Assembly (NCBI RefSeq): GCF_026210795.1
Contig: NC_089458.1
Coordinates: 1,302,001-1,366,000, forward strand
DNA length: 64,000 nucleotides
Direction: 5' to 3'
Origin: Rhizophagus irregularis
Lineage: Eukaryota > Glomeromycota > Glomeromycetes > Glomerales > Glomeraceae
Each line of letters begins with the position of its first letter. Positions within the stretch are counted from its first letter, which is position 1. Position numbers and translations under genes: made by a program. Positions 21,441-34,975 of the stretch are shown here, piece after piece. The notes under the pieces are model-generated. The model was not told the origin of the DNA, searched no databases, and worked only from the letters and a program-made list of their open reading frames with translations.

Positions 21441-22995
21441 TTATATCCTATCTTATTTTAAGATAATAAGATATTTAATATATATATTCTAAATAATTAT
21501 ATTATAATAATGTAAATTACATCAAATTACATCAATTAGACGCGTTAAACAACTTTATTCAACAAGCTGATTAAATTAATCTAATTAAGTTAATTTCGGT
21601 GAATTTTTTTACGGTTTTTTTTAAAAAAAAACCTGAAAAATTAAAGGCCCGGTGAACCTAAAAGAAAAAAAAAATCAAATATATATTATCAAATATTACG
21701 AGATATTAAACTTGATTTTTAAGTGTTGCACAAGATTAAATGATTTTATATTTTCGTATAAATTAAAAAACCCTTTTTTTTTAATGATCATAGTTAATGT
21801 TACAATGGAGTGTGAAATTTCCCAAAAAGAAATTAGATTCCCATAAGATTCTTTCAAATATGGGGAAATTATTAAGAAAAAAATTGTCATTGTGAATAAA
21901 AAAAGGTTTAAATTTATACATCACTTTGAAATAGACATAAAAGGTAATTTACTATAAGAGTACGCGACTTTTTTTTGTGAGAAAAGGTTTAAGGGAAAAG
22001 ATTAATTTATTTGATGATTATTTGTAAACTGTATTACATGTTGTAATTATTATTATTTAGTTAAGTATTACATATTGTATTATTTTGTATTATTTTTTTG
22101 TATTATTACATTATATTATTAATAATAACTTATAACGATTATTTAGAAAAAAAAACTAGATTTTTTAAATAATAATGATTGATGATGACAATTATGATGA
22201 TAATTATTAAAAATCATCAATAATCATTTATAATGAATTTTCCTTTTTTTAAAAAAGGTCCCCAAGTTTTTTTAGTTTTTTCATACAAATATGTATATAG
22301 AAAGTTTTTTTACGCTTTACGATATTAGTTATTGTTCTTGTGATAAATTGTTGTTTTTTTTTTTTACGGTTAAAAAAAATTTAAAAAAGATTATCAATCT
22401 AAAAAATTAAACATATTCATATAATCATTTAGGGCATTTGGGGAAAAAATTTTTATTTGAAAAAATTTTTTAAATTTTTTTTTTTTTACCAAAATTACCA
22501 AAATTATAAAAAAAAAAATTTTTTTTTTTTTAATATGAAAATACCAATTTAAGATAATGATTTATTTATTTTATTCTCACAATCAAATTATTATAATAGT
22601 TAAATTTATAAAGTTTTTTTATGTAATATTATTCATGATTTGAAATAAATCATGAGACATTTTTTTTTTAACATGAGAAAATTTTGCCAAAAAAAAATGT
22701 TTAAGGTTAAAAAAAAAACAGCCTCAAAAAAAAAGTTCGAACCTATATAAAGAGATTTTTATTCAAATTCTATATATATATTAGGATTATGATTTTAGGT
22801 TTATTTAGGTTATTTCAATTCTATATATGTATATGTATATATATATATATTAGGTTTTTATGATATATTTTGTATGATATAATTATGATATATTTTAGGT
22901 TATTCAAAATTTTCAATTAAAATTAATTAATATTAATTTCAAATTTCATTCAATATTTTCCATTATTTTCATTATTTCGATCGATTCCGATATCA

Positions 22996-23150
22996 AAAAA
23001 AAAATAACATACACAAAAAAAGATACAAAAAAAGATACACAAAAAAGAGATACACAAAAAATACACAAAGAATACACAAAAAATACACAAAAAATACACA
23101 AAAAATACACAAAAAAAACATAAAAAATACATAAAAAAAACACCCATAAA
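22996..23150. repeat. ATACACAAAAA tandem repeat
   Basis: About a dozen units of (A)TACACAAAAA, 10-12 bp each, decaying on both sides. The minus strand is open across it, giving a Phe/Cys/Val-rich string that is a by-product of the repeat. Confidence 0.75.
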
Positions 23151-26100
23151 AAATAAAAAAATTACAACTCGCACAATTACTTTTACTTTCGATTTAGAAC
23201 AATGAGAAAATTCTGTAAAGTACAAAATAAAAAAAAAATCATTATTATTATTATTAAATATTTATTCTATTTATTTATTTATATATTTTATTTATTTATT
23301 TATTATTTTTTAATACTACAATGATATCTTTTCTTTGATTGAATAAATCTAGGTAATTCATTTGAAAATTAAAACATTTCCTTTTATTATTCAACATTAA
23401 GTGTGTTACATTTTTAGGGGTGAGCAAAATTTTATTAAAAAATGAAACAAAAAAAAAAGTTGAACGTATCACAAATTTTTTTTTTTTTGCCATTGTATTT
23501 TATTTTTTTTTGTATAAGTACAAAATTTTATTCATTGTATTATCACGAAAAGAAGGGTTTTTTTTATATATTTATTCTTTTGTTTAACCATGGCGTAGAA
23601 TGACTTTTTAAAAAGAATTATTATTCTTTTTATTATTATTCAATTATTATTTCAATGGAACTAAACAAAGTTACACTTTTTTTTTACAATGAATGAAAAA
23701 TGGTAATGGATTCCAATTATGTAAATTCCCGCTTAAAAAATTCGCCTATTTCGTTTTAATTCATCCTAAAAATTCTTCCTAAATTCGATATTAATTCGCT
23801 TAAATTGTTAAGATTTTGAAAGATGAAAATCTTTTCCATATTATAACAAATGATTCTAATTTGATTGTTATAATTTGAAATTTTTTCAAAGGACCAATTC
23901 CGAACAATACGCAGTATCGATCATATGATCATTCATACTTTTACATAGATGGTAAAGTTCTTTTTAAACTTAGAATATAAAGGGATTATTATGGTACCGA
24001 TTAATTTTTACAAATCAATAAATAACGATGTTTCATTAAACCTAATTCATCAAGTAAAAACTTTTGATTCATTCAATGGATGGATAAAATAATTGCCATG
24101 AATAAATAATCCATTTGTTTTAAGTTAAAAAAAAAATTTTTTTTTTTTTTTGAAAAATAAATTAAAATAAGATAAAATTCTTAAAATCTAAAGGTTCCTT
24201 TTCGTACCGGGGACCACCGATGTTTGTAATCGCGTCTATCTTTTTTGCGCCAAAACCGAGAAAACCGAAAAAACCGAAAAAAAAAAACAATTATTAAAAA
24301 ATTTACGTCATTAAAAAATTTTAGGCAAAAAAAATTTTTTTTTTTTAAAAAAAAAACATTTTTGTACATTTTGTACATTTTGTAAACTTGACATGTGAAT
24401 ATTTTTTTGGTTATCGGTAGAAATGACGGAACGGTTAATCTTAACTATTATTCAGTTCAGTTTTACATAAAATGTAATTTCAATGAAAAAAAAGAAAAAA
24501 GGAATATTTTTTTTTAACAAGTTAAATTAATTGGCGTAATATAAGTGGTTGAATACTACGCCAATATGAACAAATATGGTAAATCAGATTATGCTGCGGT
24601 ACATTCTCAATAATAAATATTATAAGTATAAGAAAAATGCAAATTTTGATTGATGCGCCACAACATAAAAGGATCAAAACAAACAAAGAAAAAAAAAAAG
24701 AACAAAAGATAAAAATAAAGAAAAATAAAAAAAAAGGGTTCAAAATTTATTTACTATTCTTTTTTTTATTATTTTTGATTATCTGTCATCGATCGACCGT
24801 CGTAAATTATTTCAAATTATCAAATATTGTAACAATCACTTACATTATAGTAAACTTTATCGGAAATTTTTTTTTAACAAAGAAGAGAAAGGATCTTTGG
24901 TTCTCCTTCGGGACAAAGAAAATCAAATCATAAAAAATCAAGATTTTTTGCTGACCATTTTTTTTTGATTATTAATATTATTAATATATGTATAATACAT
25001 AATACTATATATATATATATAAACTGGTCAAATTTGGCTTAAATAACGCGTTTCTCATTCAAAGTGACGCAACAAGCTAGTATGGAAAGTTTTTACCAAA
25101 TTTCGGAAAATTAAGGGGGATTAGCCTGTTTATCATAAATCAGAAATTATCTGATAAATTAGATAAGTAAGTTGGAACAACCTTCGTTTGTCCTTAAATG
25201 GTGAATATTACGTAAGTACGCATACACATTACGTATGAACTTTATCGATATCAAATTAATCATCATCAAACTTGATTTGTTCTTTGGTAATTTTTTGGCG
25301 TGTTTGAATGTTTGATGGGGCAAAAAATTTTTTTCCCTAGAAATATATTTAGATATTTATTACACATAAATATAACACGTGTACATGACACAGCCACATA
25401 ATTCACATAATTGTTAATATATATAAGACAAAATTGGAAGGAGGAATAAATAATAGCGAATTCTCTTAAAAGGTAAATTCCCGTTTGAACAAAAAGATAT
25501 GAAAAGATATTCACTTGTTTATTTATTGTTGTATATCATGTTACATTTGAACAGGGGGAAAAAGTTAATCTGTTTAAACAAGGGTAAGGCAATTCTTATT
25601 GGGTAAATTAATTTTATTGGTCAAGTTGATATGCACGAAAAATATTTTTAATGAAAAAGTGAGAAAGATAAAGAGAGAAAATAGAGAAGGAATAGTATAT
25701 ATAATAAATTATAGTTACATTAATACTTGTAATATGTTTAATATGTAAGGATATGTAAGGGATTTGAGTAACATTTATACGTACAGTAAGTAGTAACAGT
25801 AGTAACTGTAGTATTCTTGTTAGAAAACTCGTTTTTTAGAAAACTCGTTTTTTTAAGAAAAAAAAAAAAATTTTAACTTTTTAATTACGGAAATTATGAA
25901 AATAGATGAATTTATAGATTGTAATATAAATAATATAAATAATATAAATAAATATATATGATATTTATATGATATTTATATATAATATCGTACACATATA
26001 CAGTCGGTATATAAATAATATATAAATATATAACAAACAAAAAAGCAAAAATATAGTTTTGGCTTATCAACCTAAAAACTAAAGCCTAAATACCAAATCC

Positions 26101-26194
26101 TGTATTAAAACTAATCTTAGAAATTACGTAAAATTGGAAAATTGTGGAGATTAAACTTACTATTAATCACTAATTTAATTGCTAATTTAATTAC

Positions 26195-26400
26195 TATTTA
26201 ATTACTTTAATTACTTTAATAAAATTACTTGATTAAAAATTACTTTGATTACATTTTTTTTTAATTACATTTTTTTTTAATTACATTTTTTTTTAATTAC
26301 ATTTTTTTTTTAATTACTTTTTGCTTTTTAATTACATTTTGCTTTTTGATTACTTTTTGCTTTTTGATTACATTTTGCTTTTTGATTACTTTTTTTAAAA
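26195..26400. repeat. ATTACTTTTT minisatellite with two unit variants
   Basis: Starts as ATTTAATTACTTTAATTA, passes into four units of TTAATTACATTTTTTTT (about 17 bp) and ends in five units of TTGATTAC(A/T)TTTTGCTTT (about 17-18 bp). The ordered change of unit type along the array shows stepwise local expansion. Confidence 0.75.
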
Positions 26401-27943
26401 AAGTGATGAAATTAAATACGTAATATCTATCAATATACTATGCGGAGAGTATAATAAGCTTATCTTTAACGATAAGCTTAAATGATGAAGAGACCAAAAT
26501 TGTAAAAAATAATACCGAACGAGTAATAATAATTGAATACCTATTAGAGCAATTACAATAAGAACTGTGGCCAAGTTTGGACAATATAAACAAAATGTCC
26601 CAAATAATCAAAATGACCAAAAAGACCGCAGCATGAGCCCATACCGTATTTTACTATGCACCTATGCACGAATTATAACTGAAATTCTCATTATAATTAT
26701 GGTTTATGCATATCAATTCTACTATAGGTTAGAAAATAAACTATGTATAACATTTTAAGTTTTTTTAGCCATTTTAAACAGAATATTCAAATAGAACAAC
26801 AATTTCGGTGATGGGATATCATCCGAGATTATATTTTAAAAACCGGTTTTATATCTAGTATCTTTTTTTATTACGCGTGTTTTATTGCTTATAAATGCGC
26901 ACACACCCTCTTTCAAAAAAAAATTTTTAAAATAAATCCTATCTCGGCAATCGGCACAATGAAAATCGTTGGTGTTACTATACGGGAATTTTTGACATTT
27001 GAAAAATTTTTTTTTTTTTTTATTTTTTCCAAGATGCAGTTTTATTTATTTTTCTTTTTTTTTATTTCTCATTTAAAGTAGAACCCTTCTTTTTTTATTT
27101 TTACCCGGTTATATTTTGTTTATATAAAATTTATTTATTAATAAAAAAACTTTTAAAAACGAACTGAAAAAGACCTATAATTATTTTTTATTCTTTTTTT
27201 AAAAATTTTTCTTTTTTTTTTTTTCTTTCTTATTTTATTTTTATTTCTTCTTTTACTTTAAATAAAAGATAAATAAAATCTTATCATATGAAATATAAAA
27301 TTTAATCAGAAAAAAATAAAAAATCTTATACCGGTTAACCTTTTTTTTTTTCTTATCATCATCCTCTTTATTTTTATCATAAAAAAAAAGATTTTTTTTT
27401 TTTTTCGTTAAAAAAATATTCTTCTTTCTCACTTTTCACACAGATTCCTTTTTTTTCCACTTTAAAAAAAGAAAAATTTTTTTTTTTAAAAAAATATAGA
27501 TTCAATTTTTTTTTCTTTCCTTTGTATTAGAAAAAAAAAAAACCAAAATAATAAACATTCATTATTTTATATATATTTATATATTCAGATTCCTAATTTA
27601 TAATTCCTATTACAAGATATATAAAAGGAAATTTAGTTATCTGGATAGGGCAGAACATTTCTTATCATAATTTTATGTGATGCAAAAGGACCATTAGGAC
27701 CATTTTCACCGAAAACTGATTCCACGTGCTTGAATCAACTTAAAAACAAAAAAAAAATCTTCGTAAATAATTCATCTGAGCCTTTCTCTCTCTTTCTTCA
27801 ACTTTTCTTTCTTTTCCACTTTTTCAAGGAAAAAAAAAAAAAAAAAAGAAAAGAAAAACTAAAAAAAGGAAAACAGGAAAACTAAAAAAAAAATTATATA
27901 TATACACATCATATATTATTATATATAGAAAAAATTATAGAAT

Positions 27944-30900
27944 ATGCCTGTTGTATTAATAACATCAGTTTCACCTTCAGGAAATTTGGTTACAACAAAG
28001 AAATTTCAAGATTCGAAAACATCATCAAACTTGTTTGAAAATAATATAACTGATAATAATAATATTACTATTACTACGAATAATAATGACATAGATATGA
28101 CAAAAAATTTAATAAAGTACGTATATATTTTATTTTATTTTTAACCTAACTATTTTATTAATTTAATCACCAGCAAATCCTTTATTATTACACAATAAAT
28201 TACTTATTTTATTTACTAAACCAAAAACGAAAAGAAAAAAAATTTTTTTTTTTTATATAATACTTTATATTATAAAATGTATATATATATATCCATTTTT
28301 AATTTTTTAATTTTTTTTTTATTTTTTTTATTCTAGTAATGGGCAAAATTTCTCCTCAATGGGAAACATTGAATATATCACCAATTTCGAGACATTTAAC
28401 GAAAGAACATATGACGATGATAAATCGTCATATCAATATAATAATTTTACTAATCATAATATAAATAAAATTGTGACAGAAAAAAACGCCAATGAAAATT
28501 TAAATTTTAAAAATAATGCTAATTTAATTTCAATTCATGAAAATTCAATTTACACTACTTCATCATCATTATCATCATCAATATCATCATCATTTTCTTC
28601 ATCATTTCTTTCTAGTTCGCCAGAGTCTAACGTTAACAATATAATTAATTATTTAAGTATGCAACATATAACGACGACATCTTTAAATACGATAAATACG
28701 GTTAAAAATTCTTTAACCTCTCATTTGAACCAAAATATTTACGATAACAACATTATCAATAATTCGTTAAATAGTAATAAAATTTCAGCAAATCTTCATG
28801 GGACTAAAAGTAATGGTATGTATTATTATTCTATTCATTCATTGTATTAGTAATATAATGAATTACGAACTATTTATTACTTTCGTTTTTATATAAAATA
28901 TATATATTTTTTATTTTATTTTATTTTTTTCTTTTTCTATTTCTTTTTATTTTTTTATTTCTTCTTTTTCCTTTTTTCTTTTCCTTTTCTTTTCCTCTTT
29001 TATGTTTATTTATATATTATAACCACTTATTATTCTTCATAATAATCAACAAATATGATGTTTCAGTATTGGTTTGATAACCCCCCCATATATATATTAT
29101 ATATGTATTATATACAGTATATTATTACGTAATTTATATCTATATATAATATTTCCCTTTAACTATTTAACCCTCCCCCCAAAAAACTCCCCTTCCCCCC
29201 CTTTTCCCTTTTAATCGTTCCGTGTTTTTTTTTATATATATAAAAAAAAATCCAGTTTTTTCAACCTGTATTAGTTGTTTAAATATTTTTTATGAGCAAA
29301 CAAACAAATATTTTTATTCCAATTACAATTACTACTTATTTGTTAATTCAATTTATTTTTCCTTATTTTTTTTTTTGCTTTTTTGCTTTTTTTTTAAAAG
29401 TTTTGATTTATTTATTTTCAAAAAAATTATATAATACCCAAAAAAAAAATATTGGATTTTTTTTAATCAAATTCCCCCCCAATTATTTTCATATTTTGTA
29501 GAAATTGATCGCGTAATAATTTCTGATGATAAGAATCGTTCACAACCTTGTCTTCGTAAACAACAATCCCCATCAAAGATTCAACGTTTAAAACGTACAT
29601 TTAGTCTTTCAAAAAAATCTGATAGAGAAGTGGAAGAACTGGAACAAGGAGAAGAAGAAGTGATTAATAATTCTTGTGATAATCGCTTGTCATTTTTTGC
29701 TACTGCTACTCCTCCTTCTACATTAAAAGATAATTATCCTTTTCGTCCTTTCACAATGAGTCGTGATTCTGATGATGTTTTGGTTAATTCCAATAATTCC
29801 TCTCAACATTTAAATCATTCAACTTATAAAAAATTTTCTTCTTCAACTATAACAATATCAACAAAAAAATCTATCACTTTGAAATCTTCTCCATGTGTTT
29901 GTAATGATAATATAAGAAAACGCGTAAAATCAAATAGTATTCATCATTGCCCTATTTTACCTTCTACTATTTCTTTAACTTCACTTGTTAATGATTCTTC
30001 CTCAAAAGATTCTTCTATCACTTGTTCGTCACCTACTACTACTACTACTGTAGCTGATATGATCATCCCGGAATCACGCGAATCACATGATCATCCTTCA
30101 AAAATAAAAGCTCGAAATTCTATGGATGATCAAACTGAATTTGATATAAGACGTTCATGGTCTCATATTGAAGTACGACATCTTAAAGGTTTATTTAGTA
30201 GAAGAAATAGGCATAGTAGTGATGTTCAACGAAGGAATTCTTACGCTTATACTAATTCACAAAGAGCAAATCGACAAGTGGCTACAGAATCTGAATTTAA
30301 GGTTTTAAATCATGTTCATAAGTTTAAAAAAACGAATCTTGTTAATGAAGAAGGTACATCCACGACATCCACGACATCCACGACATCCACGACATCTACG
30401 ACATCCACGACACCTACGACGCCTACGACGCCTACGACACCCACGACACCGCCTACGACGCCTACGACGCCTACGACGCCCACGATATTCACGTCATCCA
30501 CGACATCTGATGTTGAACAACCATCACCAAAAAAATTTCCTGTTGATCTATTTGCTTTACAAGCTGATATGGAAAAAGAACCTGATGGTGTTACAAGATC
30601 ACGTCAGATGAGAAAGTTTATTATCAGTGAGATTTATTCTACCGAACAAAGTTATTTAAGTCACATGAAGACTCTCAAAAAGGTATGTAAATGTAAAAAA
30701 TGTAAAGGTGTAGTAATTGTAAAAAATCTTTGATGTTAACTTTTTTTTTTTTTCCTCAATTTTTTAGACCTTTATGGATCCTTGTATTAACGCATCAACC
30801 TCACCTCCACTTGTAAATAAAGATGATATAAGAATCATTTTTGCTCATTTGGATGATTTGATAAAACTTTCTGATAAGTTTGTGGAAACTATTGAAACTT

Positions 30901-31454
30901 CAATGGATCCTTATGAAGTTTATGATTCTAAATTGGGCCAAGTGTTTCTTGATTTTGCGGAAGGATTTGAAGTTTACAAAAAATATGCTGAAAACATTCA
31001 AAGAAGTCGTCAATTACTTACCAAAAAAGTTAACCAAAGTGTATTTTATCGTAGATTCGTTTCGGTAATTATTTTATTAATCTTATTTTTGTGTTTGTAT
31101 TATTTGTATTGTTTGTATTGTATTGTATGTATTCGGTAAAAATTAATCAAATTCTTTTAATATAGGCGCAACGAAAAAAGGAAAATATTAGACTTGGCCT
31201 TAGTGATTATTTGATAATGCCTATACAACGTGTTGCCAGATATTCTCTGTTACTTAAAGGTAAATTGTATACACCATTTCACAATTTTGGATTTTATACG
31301 CCATGACTATGATAAAGTATTAACATTTTATTTATGAATAGATTTGAAAAAATACACGATAGAAACGCATTTTGATTATAATGATTTGTGTAAAGCTTTG
31401 GATTACATGGTGTCTCTAGCTAAAGAATGTAACAACAACATTCAAGATATATAA
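27944..31454 (+). CDS. RhoGEF with DH (Dbl homology) domain, 778 aa
   Basis: A guanine-nucleotide exchange factor for Rho-family GTPases. Six exons join in phase: 27944-28116, 28337-28815, 29502-30682, 30768-31064, 31166-31259, 31342-31454. The N-terminal two thirds are low-complexity and Ser/Thr/Asn-rich, probably disordered, with a TSTTSTTP repeat encoded at 30355-30495. The DH domain occupies about residues 595-778: it begins RKFIISEIYSTEQSYLSHM, continues with ...LGQVFLDFAEGFEVYKKYAEN and ends with the signature SDYLIMPIQRVARYSLLLK and DLKKYTIETHFDYNDLCKAL. The stop at 31452 follows the last DH helix directly: there is no PH domain, which normally accompanies DH and helps activity and membrane targeting. 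Role inferred: local control of polarity or actin through Rho/Cdc42. Confidence 0.88.
30355..30495 (+). repeat. 9-bp coding minisatellite (Thr-Ser/Pro-Thr)
   Basis: Units of ACATCCACG change over to ACGCCTACG/ACACCCACG, encoding TST then TPT repeats about 15 times. All units are whole codons, so copy-number change would keep the RhoGEF frame. Confidence 0.85.
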
Positions 31455-32733
31455 ATCAATATTACCATTTTTGAGGTAAAAGTTATATTATTAACAATTT
31501 TGTTAAAAAAAAAAGAGAGAATCGCGAAATTGTCGATCTCTCTACAAAATTCCATTTTTCTTTTAAAAATTTTATTTTTTTTTTCAATTTGCATTTTTAA
31601 AAAAATTTCTTCTCTAAAAAAAATATAAAATATCCTATTTTTTGTAAATATTTATATATATATATATATTTTTATACAACAACATATATTATAGCTTATC
31701 TCTTATCGAAAACTTAAAAAAAGTTTTCACGAAAAAAAAATTTATTACTTATGAAAAAAATATCTTTATTGTTATGTTTTAAAAAAATTTATGCGTAACA
31801 AAACGAAAAAAAAACATTATTTTATCAAAATTTGTAAAAAAAAAGAAAAAAAAAATTTTTTTGTATTTCATTTTTTTTTTTTTTTAAAAAAAATTATTCT
31901 TTCTTTTTTTTGTCCCTTTGTATTTTTGTATAATTTATTTGTACCAATTTTAATTTTTTGAAAAAAAAAAACACTTTTTTGTTCTCTTTAAAAAAAAAAA
32001 TTCATTTTTTTTAAGTAAACTGTATTATTTGTGGTATTTGAGGTTATTTTTCTTTTGATATAAATACAAAAAAAAAGAAAGAATAATTTAATTTGTTGGG
32101 TTTATAAAGAAAAAGGGTGGTGGGAAGTGTTTCTTTTAAAAACATTTTTTTTTTTAAAAAAAAACATTTTATGATTCTTTTATTTTTTTATATTATATAA
32201 TTATGAACTTATTGACAAAATAAAAAAAAAATTATGTTCCTTAATATAAAAATATAAATTTTTTTGCGAAGCATTATTTTATTATTTTTATTATTGGAAG
32301 TTTTAAATTGCAAGGACGCCCCGTACAAGTATGTGTTTCGTAATTTGCACGCGTTAACGTTTAATTGATACATACACCATTGCAATAATTAAATTTTACC
32401 GGTATTATGTTTAAATGCGAAGCATTATTATTGGAAATTTTAAATTGTAATTTGCACGTAAGAGCTCTTGGCGTTAACATTTAATTGATATTGACCATGC
32501 AATCAGTAATTAGCATGCGATGCGTTAAATCGATATACATCATTGCAATAATTATTGAATTTTACCAGCATTATTGCAAGATAACAAACTTTTAATTTTA
32601 CCAGCATTATATTTGTACGTGACTTAATAACGTTTGAAACAAATCTGCATTACACGTGTAACCTTAAATTTTTTATATAAACCCCTAACTTCTTTTTTAA
32701 AATAAAAATTTTCTTTTTCGATCATCCAAAATA
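31455..32733. other. Intergenic region between RhoGEF and sideroflexin
   Basis: The first 700 bp are poly-A/poly-T rich (likely the 3' region of the RhoGEF gene). The stretch 32265-32640 holds diverged direct repeats described separately. No ORF of note. Confidence 0.5.
32265..32640. repeat. Diverged direct repeats (TGCGAAGCATTATT and AATTTGCACG modules)
   Basis: The modules TGCGAAGCATTATT, TTGGAA(G/A)TTTTAAATTG, AATTTGCACG, GGCGTTAAC(G/A)TTTAATTGATA, CATTGCAATAATTA and TTTTACC(G/A)GCATTAT recur two or three times in the same order with different spacings. This is an old, partly deleted tandem array or two nested repeat copies. Confidence 0.6.
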
Positions 32734-34430
32734 ATGTCAAATGGTACGGAGAAAAACTCAAAAATTGATCTATGTAAGATTATTTCACCTTTTCAAAACT
32801 TTTTTAGGAACAAAATTTATAATGATCATTATTGAATTCATCGAAAATCGAAAATGAAAATATATATATATTTTTTTTTTTGTAGCAAAACCTCGATATG
32901 ATCAATTTACGTATTGGGGTCGTGTAAAACATTTTATTGATATTACTGATCCAAGGTAAAATAATAATAATTAACATTCGTTAAATTGATCAATTTTTTT
33001 TTTTTTTTTTTTTGAAAATTGAAAAAAAGTTTAATATTTCATTCTTATTGTTATTATTTTTTTTTTAAAGAACATTGTTTGTATCAAGTAAAGGTCTTGA
33101 AGAAGCAAAAAAATTAATTAATGATTATAATTCTGATAAAATTCAAAATGTGGATCCAGAAAAATTATGGCATGCAAAAAAAAGTGAATAATTATTTATT
33201 TAAAATTAACATATTTTATAATATATTTTATAAAAAATATATATATATTTTATAATAATATTTAATAAATATATATATATATATTATATATATTATAAAT
33301 ATATATAAAAGATATTTTAACAATCTATAATATTTTTAATATTTTTCAAAAGTTGTCGATTCAACAATTCATCCGGATACAGGAGAACCAGTATTTCTTC
33401 CTTTCAGAATGTCATCATTCGTACCAACCAATCTTGTTGTTGTAGCTGGTATGCTAATGCCTAATCCTAGTGTAAGATAATTTAAATAATTTTTTTTTTA
33501 TAATCTTTCTTTATTTTTTTAAAATTTATTATTATTATTTTTTGTTAAAATAAACTGACATTTTTAGAATTTTAGATAGGTAGTATTATATTTTGGCAAT
33601 GGACAAATCAAAGTATCAATGTAGCTATAAATTATTCAAATGCTAATAAGACAATTGAAATGAGTTTAAAAGAGACTGCAAGTAAGTGATTGGGGATTGT
33701 ATATTATTTTTATTATTTATATTTTAAAACATTCAATTAAAAAAAAACATTTTTTAACATTTATAAAATTTTCGACATTTTACAACATTTCAATTAGTTG
33801 CATATATTTCAGCCGTGACAACTTCATGTGGATTAGCGGTTGGTCTTACACAGGCTGTACCACGTCTTAAATTCTTAAAACCATCTGTACGTGGTGTATT
33901 AACAAGATTAATTCCATTTGTAGCTGTTGCTAGTGCTGGTACTGTTAATGTTTATTTAATGAGAATGAAAGAAATTAGAAATGGAATTGATGTTTATAAT
34001 GATGAAGGAATTAGTTTGGGAAAATCGAAGAAAGCTGGTGCATCAGCTGTTGGTCAAGTCGCAATTTCACGTGTTTTAACTCTTGCTCCTGTATTAACGA
34101 TTCCACCATTTGTACTTTCTCAACTTGAAAAAACAAATTTATTAAAAAAGAATCCGAGACTTTCAATTCCATTTAATTTTGGTAAAAAAATTGATAATAT
34201 ATATATTTATTTATTTATTATTTTAAAACTAACTCATGTATATATATATTTTATATATTTTTTTTTTAGGGATTATAACAATAACATTGATGTCTGCTTT
34301 ACCATTGGCTATTGCCGCTTTTCCACAAAAAGCCGTGATAGATCCAATGAAATTAGAACAACAATTTTGGGATTTAAAAGATAAAAATGGTGAAATTATT
34401 AGAAAAGTATATTATAATAAGGGATTATAA
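32734..34430 (+). CDS. Sideroflexin (mitochondrial tricarboxylate/serine carrier family), 325 aa
   Basis: A sideroflexin, an inner-mitochondrial-membrane transporter family; animal SFXN1/3 import serine for one-carbon metabolism. Seven exons: 32734-32773, 32886-32955, 33071-33183, 33353-33471, 33576-33681, 33813-34181, 34270-34430, total 325 residues, the family's usual length. Hallmarks: YDQFTYWGRVKHFIDITDPR followed by TLFVS near the N-terminus, IVDSTIHPDTGEPVFLPFRM, FVPTNLVVVAGMLMPNPS, IFWQWTNQSINVAINYSN, and the C-terminal membrane segments with LAIAAFPQ. Four to five hydrophobic spans are visible. No cleavable presequence, as usual for the family. Substrate in this fungus is inferred from family knowledge only. 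Confidence 0.93.
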
Positions 34431-34975
34431 CAGGAGTTCCTATGTCTAGTAAGGATAAGGATAAAAGTGATTATGGAAAAAAAAATACAAGCAAAATCGG
34501 AGATCAAGTAAAGATTATTATTATTATTTTTAAAGAAATTAAAAGAAATGTTCTCTTGAATTATCAATGATTATAAAGTTTTTTTTTTTTTCAAGAAAGT
34601 TCAAGAATAATATTAATATTATTTAATAATATTACTTTTCTAAATTCTAATTCTTTTTAATTATAATTATTATTTTTTTTTTTCGTTAGTAAAATATTAG
34701 TATGGGCTAAACAAAAAATACGTTTTTTTTTACATCTCAAAATGTGAGCAAACAAATTTAATTAATTAAACCACGTGAAATAACGAAACAAACAGAAAAT
34801 TTTTCGTTAGATTATAAATTTCGGCTCGTATTATGATATTGTATTTTCGTGCGCCTCATACAAAGTCTAATATATGACATATATGACATAACTTTTTAAA
34901 CTTTACATATATTACAAACTTTACACAAACTTTACACGTCATATTGTAAACTTTACATAATTAAAAAAAAATGGC

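Larger units (their letters stand above)
18870..27943. other. Gene-poor AT-rich region (about 9 kb)
   Basis: No credible gene. The region consists of AT-rich DNA, TA and TTTA microsatellites (20270-20400, 21240-21460), A/T homopolymers (22400-22740, 24120-24370, 26990-27550), ACACAAAAA tracts and minisatellites listed separately. Frames found here encode Ile/Tyr/Phe-rich low-complexity strings and have no conserved look. The last kilobase (about 26900-27943) is dense in poly-T/poly-A and TTTCTT and forms the upstream region and probable leader of the RhoGEF gene. Confidence 0.6.

Noticed and set aside
22946-23225. Minus-strand frames rich in Phe, Cys and Val
   Set aside because: Direct translation of the ACACAAAAA tandem repeat.
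24637-24933. 98-codon frame with KKEQKIKIKKNKKK
   Set aside because: Poly-A translation followed by T-rich hydrophobic residues; no coding signature.
30316-30501. Minus-strand VVGVVG/VDVVDV frame
   Set aside because: Shadow of the coding TST/TPT minisatellite of the RhoGEF gene.
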